From Maribacter polysaccharolyticus (lineage in GTDB: Bacteria > Bacteroidota > Bacteroidia > Flavobacteriales > Flavobacteriaceae), in contig NZ_JARBUY010000003.1 of NCBI RefSeq assembly GCF_028882255.1, positions 333,018 through 397,017 on the forward strand: a DNA stretch of 64,000 bases. Direction: 5' to 3'. Of this stretch, positions 36,027 to 43,147 are shown in pieces. The notes beneath the pieces were generated by a model. The model searched no databases, was not told the origin of the DNA, and saw only the letters and a program-made list of their open reading frames with translations. A program made the translations under genes and the position numbers. The stretch's first letter is position 1; every line of letters begins with the position of its first letter.

Positions 36027-36249
36027 ACGCCCCTTAACCGTCAACTGCGTTTATCCGTTTGTTGTATAGGTAGTTTTTTAAATAACAATATCAGAAAAAA
36101 CCTACAAAAATGTATTTCGTCGATGAAATAAGGTATTTCATCGATGTAATATTTTATTCGAAATTTTTGAGAGCAAAAAAAATCGGAGAGTGCCATAGAT
36201 TTGTCTTAACGGGAAATAAAGAGAACGATTTTACATGTAAAGGACACTT
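36027..36249. other. Gap holding the tandem operator-like palindromes
   Basis: The 223 bases after the kinase gene contain no recognisable terminator. Their most distinct content is the palindrome pair at 36115-36149. Confidence 0.4.
36115..36149. promoter_or_regulatory. Two operator-like palindromes, centres 21 bp apart
   Basis: TTTCGTCGATGAAA (36115-36128) and TTTCATCGATGTAA (36136-36149) are near-palindromes of the form TTTCATCGATGAAA, 21 bp centre to centre, two helical turns. Together TCGATGAAATA and TATTTCATCGA also form a perfect 11-bp inverted repeat around AGG. They lie about 100 bp before the 54-residue gene. A related site occurs at 49004. Confidence 0.5.
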
Positions 36250-36414
36250 ATGGATACATCGATTTTAATGGATATTCTTTTCATAATCAGTTTGATGGTT
36301 TTTTTAACGACCCTATATATCATCGTGCCGACAACCTTGCAAAAGCGTAAAACGATGGTAAAGTCAAGGGTGCTTCGAAACGATGTTGAAAGTACCATGA
36401 AAAAAAGAAAATGA
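36250..36414 (+). CDS. Putative 54-residue single-pass membrane protein
   Basis: The open frame from ATG 36250 to TGA 36414 encodes a hydrophobic helix (about residues 5-29) followed by a very basic tail with eleven Lys or Arg (QKRKTMVKSRVLRND, ending KKRK). This membrane-plus-positive-tail pattern obeys the positive-inside rule and is unlikely to be random, though the frame is short. It lies between the tandem palindromes and the structured RNA candidate. No family is recognised. Confidence 0.45.
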   Translation: MDTSILMDILFIISLMVFLTTLYIIVPTTLQKRKTMVKSRVLRNDVESTMKKRK

Positions 36415-36469
36415 AGCATCAAGTGCCGGATGGTAAGATGTACTTGTAGGCGCATTAAATAATACAGAT

Positions 36470-36641
36470 GGGTAAAATGCTATATAAACACTAACCGTTT
36501 TATCCAAACCGTCCACTGGAATTTGAATTGGTTGTTCCAGTGGACGTAAAAACCAACCAGGGTTTTGATAGTAATAGAGGTAATTTAGGTTTAACTAGTT
36601 TGGTTGGTTTAAAAAGGCCCTGAATACAGGGCCTTTTTTTT
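36470..36641 (+). ncRNA. Candidate structured small RNA with four stem-loops
   Basis: Four successive inverted repeats. SL1 is GGGTAAAA/TTTTATCC (36470-36477, 36498-36505, one G-U). SL2 is GTCCACTGGAA/TTCCAGTGGAC (36511-36521, 36535-36545, perfect 11 bp). SL3 is AAACCAACCA/TGGTTGGTTT (36550-36559, 36601-36610, perfect 10 bp, 41-nt loop). SL4 is AAAGGCCCTG/CAGGGCCTTT (36613-36636) followed by more T, an intrinsic terminator. No reading frame of note crosses it. It may be an independent small RNA or the long 3' end of the 54-residue gene's transcript. I found no exact promoter, and no known family is recognised. Confidence 0.5.
36613..36641 (+). terminator. Intrinsic terminator of the structured RNA
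   Basis: The stem AAAGGCCCTG/CAGGGCCTTT with an AATA loop runs into eight T in total. It is the strongest terminator of this region. Confidence 0.88.
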
Positions 36642-37197
36642 AAAGAAGGAAAGATCGTTAAGGGGCTATAAACCTGTAATAAAAAGAAGATAAGCGCAAT
36701 TACATCAAATGGGGAAATCCCTGATATAAAATAAGTGATGGGTCAAAGTAATAGGGAAGAAGGGTTATTTGTGGGTTCGGTTTTTTTAGGAGATGTCTTA
36801 AATTTTGAATTACCCGTACGGGATTGCGAAGGAAAGGAGTTGTGTAATTGGGGTATCACGGTTATCGAACCATAAAATTGCTATGAAAAAGGAATACGGT
36901 AAGGGCTGTTGCTACTTTTAGGGATCATGAACCTGCTTTGTATATTCTAAAGCCCGCAGTAACCGGTTTTGATCGAATACGAAGAAAAGGAAGAAAGTAA
37001 AAAAGAATATAAAGGCTGAATTTCAAATTTGAATACATACTTGAGGTGATCCGAATAGGGGTTCAATTTCATGATGTAAGATGATGCGGATTGTGTTTGT
37101 GATGTTCCCCTCAGGGATAATACGGAAGAATTTTCGGTTATCCCTTTTTCTTTTTCCATAGGTTATTTTTAGTATTTTTGGGCTAAAGACCTTTTAC
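36642..37197. other. Intergenic region, no firm gene
   Basis: 556 bases before the ridA-like gene. The plus strand has a 45-codon frame at 36738-36875 (starts MGQSNREEGLFVG, ends VIEP) with protein-like composition but no family. The minus strand has a 70-codon frame ending at 36947 with low-complexity Ser-rich content. Neither is convincing. The -7 element of the next gene is at 37173. Confidence 0.3.
37173..37180 (+). promoter_or_regulatory. Candidate -7 element of the RidA-like gene
   Basis: TATTTTTG is an exact TAnnTTTG match 17 bases before the ATG. The -33 TTG is not clear. Confidence 0.4.
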
Positions 37198-37779
37198 ATG
37201 AAATATATTACATTGTTTGCCTTGCTGGCCTTAACGGTATCCTGTACTACGGATGGAAAAAGTGAAGGTAAAGAAGTGAAAATGGAAATCATCAAAGAAA
37301 AAATACCGGAAGGGTATGATCCTGAAAAAAATTTGGTCGGGTTAGGGATTCCATTTGAAGAGATTTCAGCACCCTTGGCAAATTATGTCAATTCGGTACG
37401 TGTGGGTAACCTTATTTTTATGGCGGGTAAAGGGCCGAAAGGTGCCGACGGGGAAACGATTACCGGTAAGCTAGGTCAGGAATTGGATGTGGAACAGGGA
37501 TATGCTGCGGCGAAATCGATAGGTGTACAGCAATTATCCGTACTTAAATCGGAGCTGGGCAATCTCAATAAGGTAAAACGTATCGTCAAGGTTACCGGCA
37601 TGGTCAATGCGGTACCTGAATTTAAAGATCATTCCAAAGTGATCAATGGGTATTCCGACTTTATGGTCGAGGTTTTTGGCGATAGGGGAAAGCATGCAAG
37701 AGCTGCCGTTGGTATGGGTTCATTACCAAATAATATGGCTGTTGAAATTGAAATGGTGGTAGAGGTTTTTGAAGATTAG
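37198..37779 (+). CDS. RidA/YjgF-family protein with a lipoprotein signal
   Basis: 193 residues. The first 16 form a lipoprotein leader ending in LTVSC, then a Lys/Glu linker to about residue 45. The rest is a full RidA (YjgF/YER057c/UK114) domain: VRVGNLIFMAGKGP, SELGNLNKVKRIVKVTGMVNA, and HARAAVGMGSLPNNMAVEIEM with the Arg that binds imine/enamine carboxylates. RidA normally removes reactive 2-aminoacrylate in the cytoplasm, so an exported, lipid-anchored copy is unusual and must have another substrate or a binding role. The gene is monocistronic. Confidence 0.9.
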   Translation: MKYITLFALLALTVSCTTDGKSEGKEVKMEIIKEKIPEGYDPEKNLVGLGIPFEEISAPLANYVNSVRVGNLIFMAGKGPKGADGETITGKLGQELDVEQGYAAAKSIGVQQLSVLKSELGNLNKVKRIVKVTGMVNAVPEFKDHSKVINGYSDFMVEVFGDRGKHARAAVGMGSLPNNMAVEIEMVVEVFED

Positions 37780-38154
37780 ATTTCTAGGTTACCGTGTTTC
37801 ACATTTTTTGGCTTTCAGGTTATCAAATGACCCGAACGGGGGGAGTGTCCCCTAAAATGGTATGGAGATATCCAAAAAAATCATTTTTACCGCAAGGTGT
37901 CGAACAGGAAATCCTACCTACAAAATATATTTTGGGATGGCGTACGCGGAAAGTAATAAAAAAGGGATAGGGATCTTAAAATTAAAAAAGTAGCCTCGGC
38001 AAGAATCGAACTTGCATCTAAAGTTTAGGAAACTTCTATTCTATCCATTGAACTACGAGGCCCTTGAAATAGGAAGGCAAAAGTAAAGTTTTTTGTACTA
38101 ATTATGGCCTTCAAACAAAATTTTTTATGGCATTGCACTAAAATTGGGTTTTGG
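37780..38154. other. Intergenic region containing tRNA-Arg
   Basis: 375 bases. Only the tRNA at 37991-38062 is recognised; 37780-37990 holds nothing I can name. Confidence 0.5.
37991..38062 (-). tRNA. tRNA-Arg (anticodon CCT)
   Basis: A 72-nt cloverleaf on the minus strand. The acceptor GGCCTCG/CGAGGCT has a closing G-U, the D arm has TAGTTCAATGGATAGAA, the anticodon stem GAAGT/ACTTT encloses TTCCTAA with CCT at 38029-38027, and the T arm has AGTTCGATTCTTG. CCA is not encoded. It reads AGG codons. Confidence 0.95.
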
Positions 38155-38868
38155 TCATCTTTTTCGTTTCACCCATATTTCGTACATAGGTTCCCCTTTG
38201 CTGTTTTTTCCTTGGTGATGCCAATCGTCCCCTTGGATATTATACTCGAAAATAAGCTCGGCCCCGACCCTGGAATCATCCTTTGAGAAAAACTCGATAT
38301 TTTCTTGGTAAACGCCATTCTTTGAGATGAAGGAACCGCCACCGGTACCGCTGAACATCATGGTCTCCGTATTGTAGGCAATCCATTGGAACCTTCCGTC
38401 TTGCAAGAATTTCAATGTTTTCCGCGCCTTGCTATCACCCCTTCGTTCCTGACCTTGATCCGGCCCACGGGTACCGAACATCCATTGTCCGTCCAAATCC
38501 TGATTTGATTTAGGGGCTTGCTTCAATTCCATCTTGGATTTCATATCAAGGACCAATATATTCCCACGGGTTTCAAAAGGTAAGCGCAATTGCCGCACGG
38601 AGTCTTGGGTGTAATTGGAATTGAATTCCAAAAGTACTTCCATTAGATTATCTTCAATATGATAAAACCCGCCGACGGTTTTAATGAACTTCGCGGGGGA
38701 TTTGTCATAGGTGGTATAGGTAAAATAGTTGTCGGTCAATTTGACCTCATGGACGGTTTTTTTGACCTTTGAAAAATACACCCCTGGGGTAATTTGGGCA
38801 TACATCGTCTGTGTTCCGGTACAGATCAAGAAAAATAAAAGGAAGGTAACTTTGTCGACTGTTTTCAT
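38155..38868 (-). CDS. Hypothetical secreted protein
   Basis: 237 residues. The signal peptide ends at MYAQ (residue 25). The mature protein is beta-rich: GVYFSKVKKTVHEVKLTDNY, a middle part with GGFYHIEDNLMEVLLEF, and a C-terminal part with GRFQWIAYNTETMMFSGTGGG and SFISKNGVYQENIEFF. The second half looks like a small lipocalin-like barrel with a GxGGG turn, as in several secreted Bacteroidota proteins labelled only membrane or secreted. No catalytic motif is visible. The gene lies alone beside tRNA-Arg. Confidence 0.78.
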   Translation of the reverse strand: MKTVDKVTFLLFFLICTGTQTMYAQITPGVYFSKVKKTVHEVKLTDNYFTYTTYDKSPAKFIKTVGGFYHIEDNLMEVLLEFNSNYTQDSVRQLRLPFETRGNILVLDMKSKMELKQAPKSNQDLDGQWMFGTRGPDQGQERRGDSKARKTLKFLQDGRFQWIAYNTETMMFSGTGGGSFISKNGVYQENIEFFSKDDSRVGAELIFEYNIQGDDWHHQGKNSKGEPMYEIWVKRKR

Positions 38869-39314
38869 ACCACGGTGTTTTGGTTTTAAATATAAGAATT
38901 AATAAGCTAAAAATGAATTGGTTATAAGTGTTGTGGGGGCAATAAAAAAAATACGTATTTTTTTTCGTAAAAAGCTTGTTTTTTGTTTTTTTTGATTTTA
39001 TTTGCACCCACAAACCAAAAAGGTTTTTGGTTTGATTTTTGGCATTAGCTGAACATAATGAATAGTGTTTGTATGTTCGGGGCATTGGGAATTAGGAAGT
39101 CAAACCCACTGCCGGCCCAGGGATTGGGAAACCGGAATTTAAAGCTAACTTCTGATAACCTCTCTACAATCGTCTGCAGTCAGCACGATTATTTCTTCAT
39201 TCCCACTACGGCGGAGCAATTTGTCATTTGATTTTAAAACAAGACATTCCATCTAAAAGAAATCCCCATCCTTTTATTTTTTTATTGTTTTAATATTAAA
39301 TTTCAATTATTCCA
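38869..39314. other. Divergent intergenic region with two long palindromes
   Basis: 446 bases between the secreted-protein gene and the arginine decarboxylase gene. A perfect 22-bp palindrome, A8-TACGTA-T8, stands at 38944-38965. TTG (38976-38978) and, after 18 bases, TTTATTTG (38997-39004, one mismatch to TAnnTTTG) could be a promoter. A second inverted repeat is at 39011-39034. If that promoter is used, the polyamine mRNA has a leader of about 300 nt. Confidence 0.4.
39011..39034. repeat. Inverted repeat at the possible start of the polyamine leader
   Basis: CAAACCAAAAA and TTTTTGGTTTG (11 bp each) around GG. As RNA it gives a ten-pair hairpin followed by ATTTTT. It begins six bases after the possible -7 element, so it may be an operator or a 5' stabilising or attenuating hairpin. 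Confidence 0.45.
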
Positions 39315-40766
39315 ATGAATACAAAATATATCGATCTGATCGATCAAACGTTTGATTTTCCCCAAGAGGAGTTTACCCTTAGCAATGACAGTATCCAATT
39401 TCATGGTATTCCCTTGAAAGAACTGGTCGAAAAATACGGCAGTCCATTAAAATTCACTTATTTGCCCAAAATTTCGGATAATATTTTACGGGCCAAGAAT
39501 TGGTTTTCAAAAGCCATAGAAAAAAATGGGTACAAGGGAAAGTACCATTATTGCTATTGTACCAAAAGTTCCCATTTTCAGCATGTACTGCATGAAGCCC
39601 TTAAGAATGATATCCATATAGAGACTTCATCGGCTTTTGACATCAATATCATCGAGAACCTAAAGGAAAAGGGAAAATTAAAAGATGATGCCTACATCTT
39701 ATGCAACGGATTTAAGCGCGAACAGTACATAGAGAACATAGGTCGCCTTATCAATTCGGGGCATCGCAACTGTATTCCGATCATTGATAATTATGAGGAG
39801 ATCGATCTGTTGTCCGATGTTGTGGACGACAACTTTAAGGTTGGAATCAGGATCGCATCCGAAGAAGAGCCTAAATTCGAATTCTATACTTCGCGATTGG
39901 GGATAGGCTATAAGAATATCGTTCCCTTTTATGAAAACCAAATCAAAGAGAATGATAAGGTTGAGCTGAAGATGCTCCATTTTTTTATAAATACCGGTAT
40001 ACGGGACAATGCCTATTATTGGAACGAATTGGCCAAGTGTTTAAAGGTCTATGTGCGATTGAAGAAAATGTGTCCTTCTCTCGATAGCCTTAACATTGGG
40101 GGTGGTTTTCCGATAAAGAACTCCTTGGCTTTTGAGTATGATTATGAGTATATGGTCGATGAGATCATTAATCAGATCAATATCGCATGCCAGGAGGCCG
40201 AGGTACCCGTTCCCCATATCTTTACCGAATTCGGTAGCTTTACCGTTGGCGAGAGCGGTGGTGCCATTTATGAGATCCTCTATCAGAAACAACAGAATGA
40301 TAGGGAAAAATGGAATATGATAGATTCATCCTTTATTACTACCTTACCCGATACTTGGGCCATAAATAAACGATTTATCATGTTGCCGATCAACCGATGG
40401 AACGATGAATATGAGCGGGTCCTTTTGGGCGGACTCACATGTGATAGTGATGACTATTACAATAGTGAACAGAATAGGAACGCCATTTATTTACCCAAAT
40501 ACAGTAAAAGTAAGCCCCTTTATATAGGTTTCTTCAATACCGGGGCATATCAAGATTCCATTGGGGGTGTTGGGGGACTGCAGCATTGCCTTATACCTCA
40601 ACCCAAACACATTATCATCGATAGGGATGAAAATGGTGAGCTAACAACAACCCTGTTCAAGCCTCAGCAAAAAGCCGAGCAAATGTTACAGATATTGGGA
40701 TATGAAACCAAGGTGCCTGAAAAAATCACCGAAGAGGTACTTAACGAAATGACAATGCCTTTATAA
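39315..40766 (+). CDS. speA: Arginine decarboxylase (PLP fold type III)
   Basis: 483 residues of the alanine racemase/ornithine decarboxylase-like barrel. PLP Lys84 lies in YCTKSS, the glycine loop GGGFPIK near residue 265 binds the cofactor phosphate, and the dimer-interface Cys is in GLTCDSDD. The sequence is of the Bacteroidota type annotated as arginine decarboxylase. It would turn arginine into agmatine and CO2. Agmatinase is the next gene, 33 bases on, which strongly supports the substrate. It is much shorter than the 630-residue proteobacterial SpeA, as expected for this subgroup; another basic amino acid is possible. Confidence 0.85.
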   Translation: MNTKYIDLIDQTFDFPQEEFTLSNDSIQFHGIPLKELVEKYGSPLKFTYLPKISDNILRAKNWFSKAIEKNGYKGKYHYCYCTKSSHFQHVLHEALKNDIHIETSSAFDINIIENLKEKGKLKDDAYILCNGFKREQYIENIGRLINSGHRNCIPIIDNYEEIDLLSDVVDDNFKVGIRIASEEEPKFEFYTSRLGIGYKNIVPFYENQIKENDKVELKMLHFFINTGIRDNAYYWNELAKCLKVYVRLKKMCPSLDSLNIGGGFPIKNSLAFEYDYEYMVDEIINQINIACQEAEVPVPHIFTEFGSFTVGESGGAIYEILYQKQQNDREKWNMIDSSFITTLPDTWAINKRFIMLPINRWNDEYERVLLGGLTCDSDDYYNSEQNRNAIYLPKYSKSKPLYIGFFNTGAYQDSIGGVGGLQHCLIPQPKHIIIDRDENGELTTTLFKPQQKAEQMLQILGYETKVPEKITEEVLNEMTMPL

Positions 40767-40799
40767 GGATACTAAAAACAATAAATCAATTTTAAAAAA

Positions 40800-41744
40800 A
40801 TGGGTACAATAAAGAATTATGCGGGTATTACCGATGAATTCGCACAATTGGAAACTGCAAAGGTAATTTTGATCCCTGTTCCTTATGATGGGACAAGCAC
40901 TTGGGGGAAAGGGTCGGATAAAGGTCCGGACGCCTTCTTGAATGCCTCGGAGAATATGGAATTGTATGATATTGAAACCGATTCCGAAGTGTATAAACAA
41001 GGCATACACTTGACAAAGCCGGTAACCGAAAACGATTCTCCCGAAACAATGGTCAACGCGGTTCATAAAATAACCAAAGAGTACATAAAACGTAACAAAT
41101 TCGTTACCCTTTTTGGGGGTGAGCATTCCATTTCAATAGGAAGTATCAAGGCGTTCAATGAATGTTTTGACAACCTTACCGTTTTACATATCGATGCGCA
41201 CGCCGATCTACGGGAATCTTATAACGGTTCGACCTGCAATCATGCCTGCGCGGTACATGAAGCCAGTCAATCAACGAATTTGATCCAAGTGGGCATACGT
41301 TCGATGGATGCCATTGAAAAGACCTTTATGGATGAGGAAAAGACCTTTTTCGCCCATGACATGGTCAATGACGAATATTGGATGGATAAGGTCATCGACC
41401 TAATGACCGAGAACGTGTTCATCACTTTTGATCTCGATGCCTTGGATCCGTCCATTCTCCCATCAACGGGGACCCCTGAGCCAGGGGGACTGTTCTGGTA
41501 TGAAACACTGGAATTCCTAAAGCAGGTATTTGAGGAAAAGAATGTGGTAGGGTTTGATATTGTTGAACTATGCCCCAATCCCGAAGATAAATCATCGGAT
41601 TTTCTGGCGGCCAAGTTGTATTATAAAATGTTAAGCTATAAATTCATGGGCGAAGATGTCGGTGATGAGTATGACAATACCTATGATGTGAATTATAAAT
41701 CGGGGAACAATGCCCAATCAAAATTTGAAGATGACGAAGACTAA
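40800..41744 (+). CDS. speB: Agmatinase (ureohydrolase family)
   Basis: 314 residues with the binuclear manganese motifs GGEHSIS, HIDAHADLR and FDLDALDPS. SGAP-type gating sequences are replaced by STGTPEPGG, as in agmatinases. It should hydrolyse agmatine to putrescine and urea. The C-terminal 35 residues form an acidic tail (GEDVGDEYDN, KFEDDED). It follows the arginine decarboxylase gene and overlaps the deoxyhypusine-synthase-like gene by 14 bases, so the three are co-translated. Confidence 0.93.
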   Translation: MGTIKNYAGITDEFAQLETAKVILIPVPYDGTSTWGKGSDKGPDAFLNASENMELYDIETDSEVYKQGIHLTKPVTENDSPETMVNAVHKITKEYIKRNKFVTLFGGEHSISIGSIKAFNECFDNLTVLHIDAHADLRESYNGSTCNHACAVHEASQSTNLIQVGIRSMDAIEKTFMDEEKTFFAHDMVNDEYWMDKVIDLMTENVFITFDLDALDPSILPSTGTPEPGGLFWYETLEFLKQVFEEKNVVGFDIVELCPNPEDKSSDFLAAKLYYKMLSYKFMGEDVGDEYDNTYDVNYKSGNNAQSKFEDDED

Positions 41745-42708
41745 AGGAGCTATTTCCGAATTTATCGAGAAATACTATCTGCATTTCAATGCCGCGGCAT
41801 TGGTTGATGCGGCCAAAGGGTATGAGGAGCAATTGCAACAGGGTTCCAAAATGCTGGTGTCCTTGGCCGGGGCAATGAGTACTGCGGAATTGGGTAAGAT
41901 CTTTGCCGAAATGATCCGTCAGGATAAAGTACAGATCATATCGTGTACCGGTGCCAATTTGGAAGAGGATATCATGAATCTGGTGGCCCATTCCCATTAT
42001 AAAAGGGTGCCGGAATATCGAGACTTGACCCCCCAGGATGAATGGGCTTTATTGGAAAAAGGCCTTAATAGGGTTACGGATACCTGTATCCCTGAAGAAG
42101 AGGCTTTTCGAAGGTTGCAAGAACATATATTCAAGATCTGGCAAGAGGCCGAAGCGAAAGGGGAGCGGTATTTACCCCATGAGTACATGTACAAAATGTT
42201 GCTGTCCGGGGTATTGGAGGAATATTACGAAATAGACCTTAAAGATTCTTGGATGTACGCAGCGGCCGAAAAAAACCTCCCGATCGTCTGTCCTGGATGG
42301 GAAGATAGCACCATGGGCAACATTTTCGCTTCCTATGTTCTAAAAGGGGAGTTAAAGGCGAATACCATGAAATCGGGTATTGAATACATGACCTTCTTGG
42401 CCGATTGGTATACCGAAAATTCAAAAAACGGTATCGGCTTTTTCCAGATAGGAGGAGGTATAGCAGGCGATTTCCCTATATGTGTGGTGCCGATGTTGTA
42501 TCAGGATATGGAACGGACAGATACCCCATTTTGGAGCTATTTTTGCCAAATCAGTGATTCTACCACCAGTTATGGGTCGTATTCAGGTGCCGTACCCAAT
42601 GAAAAGATCACATGGGGCAAATTGGATATCAACACCCCGAAATTTATAATAGAAAGTGATGCGACCATTGTGGCACCATTAATTTTTGCTTATCTTTTAG
42701 ACATGTAA
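41731..42708 (+). CDS. Deoxyhypusine-synthase-like enzyme (probable bacterial polyamine aminobutyl transferase)
   Basis: 325 residues from the ATG at 41731, preferred over 41710 because it starts at the usual MTKTKGAISEFIEKYY. NAD-binding and active-site features of the family are present: SLAGAMSTA, ISCTGANLEEDI and the catalytic Lys297 in WGKL, matching WGKI of eukaryotic enzymes. Bacteria lack eIF5A, so the aminobutyl group must go to another amine. Homospermidine synthases are known to have evolved from this family, and putrescine is made by the two genes upstream. Homospermidine or a related polyamine is thus the likely product, by inference. Confidence 0.88.
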   Translation: MTKTKGAISEFIEKYYLHFNAAALVDAAKGYEEQLQQGSKMLVSLAGAMSTAELGKIFAEMIRQDKVQIISCTGANLEEDIMNLVAHSHYKRVPEYRDLTPQDEWALLEKGLNRVTDTCIPEEEAFRRLQEHIFKIWQEAEAKGERYLPHEYMYKMLLSGVLEEYYEIDLKDSWMYAAAEKNLPIVCPGWEDSTMGNIFASYVLKGELKANTMKSGIEYMTFLADWYTENSKNGIGFFQIGGGIAGDFPICVVPMLYQDMERTDTPFWSYFCQISDSTTSYGSYSGAVPNEKITWGKLDINTPKFIIESDATIVAPLIFAYLLDM

Positions 42709-42710
42709 TT

Positions 42711-43028
42711 ATGGACAAGCACCCACATTTAAAAAAAGTAATCGTAGATTTTAAAAAGTTGACCCCGGAAGTTCTTAAGCTTTTGGTCGATAGATACCCT
42801 GATGGATATGATGATAGGAATATCATTTCATTCCGAAATGCCAATGGGGAACGGGTCGAGGCTGTTGAGGTTTTGACCGAAGACACCAAATATCTCGTCA
42901 AGATCAGTGCAAAATTGGAATATACCATGGAGAACTATGATGAGGACGATTATGAGGATTATGACGATGACGATCCAGAAGGCGTTCCCGATCCCGATTT
43001 GCCCGAAGGTGGTAACGACGATGACTGA
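42711..43028 (+). CDS. Small protein with acidic tail, in the polyamine operon
   Basis: 105 residues, not recognised by function. Residues 1-70 form a compact alpha/beta domain (HLKKVIVDFKKLTPEVLKLLVDRY, VEAVEVLTEDTKYLVKIS). Residues 75-105 are almost wholly Asp/Glu/Pro/Gly (DEDDYEDYDDDDPEG, ending GGNDDD). Genes like this are common in flavobacteria next to polyamine genes and are often mislabelled DNA primase. It starts two bases after the previous stop. The acidic tail could bind polyamines electrostatically; that is speculation. Confidence 0.8.
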   Translation: MDKHPHLKKVIVDFKKLTPEVLKLLVDRYPDGYDDRNIISFRNANGERVEAVEVLTEDTKYLVKISAKLEYTMENYDEDDYEDYDDDDPEGVPDPDLPEGGNDDD

Positions 43029-43058
43029 TTCGGCACGAACAATCAATTCAATTTTTCA

Positions 43059-43086
43059 ATGGTTACCCCTTTATTGGGGTAACCAT
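43059..43086 (+). terminator. Strong hairpin between operon genes, without T run
   Basis: A perfect 11-bp stem ATGGTTACCCC/GGGGTAACCAT with loop TTTATT. No T tract follows, so it is either a weak terminator, an RNA-processing or stability hairpin, or an operator. It separates the polyamine genes from the GNAT/hydrolase gene. Confidence 0.45.
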
Positions 43087-43147
43087 ACCTATAACTCCCA
43101 AGCTATTCGCCCAAGGGATCAATGGCCACCTTATCACCTATCCTAAA

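Noticed and set aside
36947-37159. 70-codon minus-strand frame in the gap before the RidA-like gene
   Set aside because: Ser/Tyr-rich, no recognisable fold or signal, and no promoter; not distinguishable from chance.
38747-39085. Minus-strand frame of 112 codons overlapping the secreted-protein gene
   Set aside because: It overlaps the start of a better-supported gene in another frame and is built on the A/T-rich palindrome region (Lys/Asn/Phe-rich).
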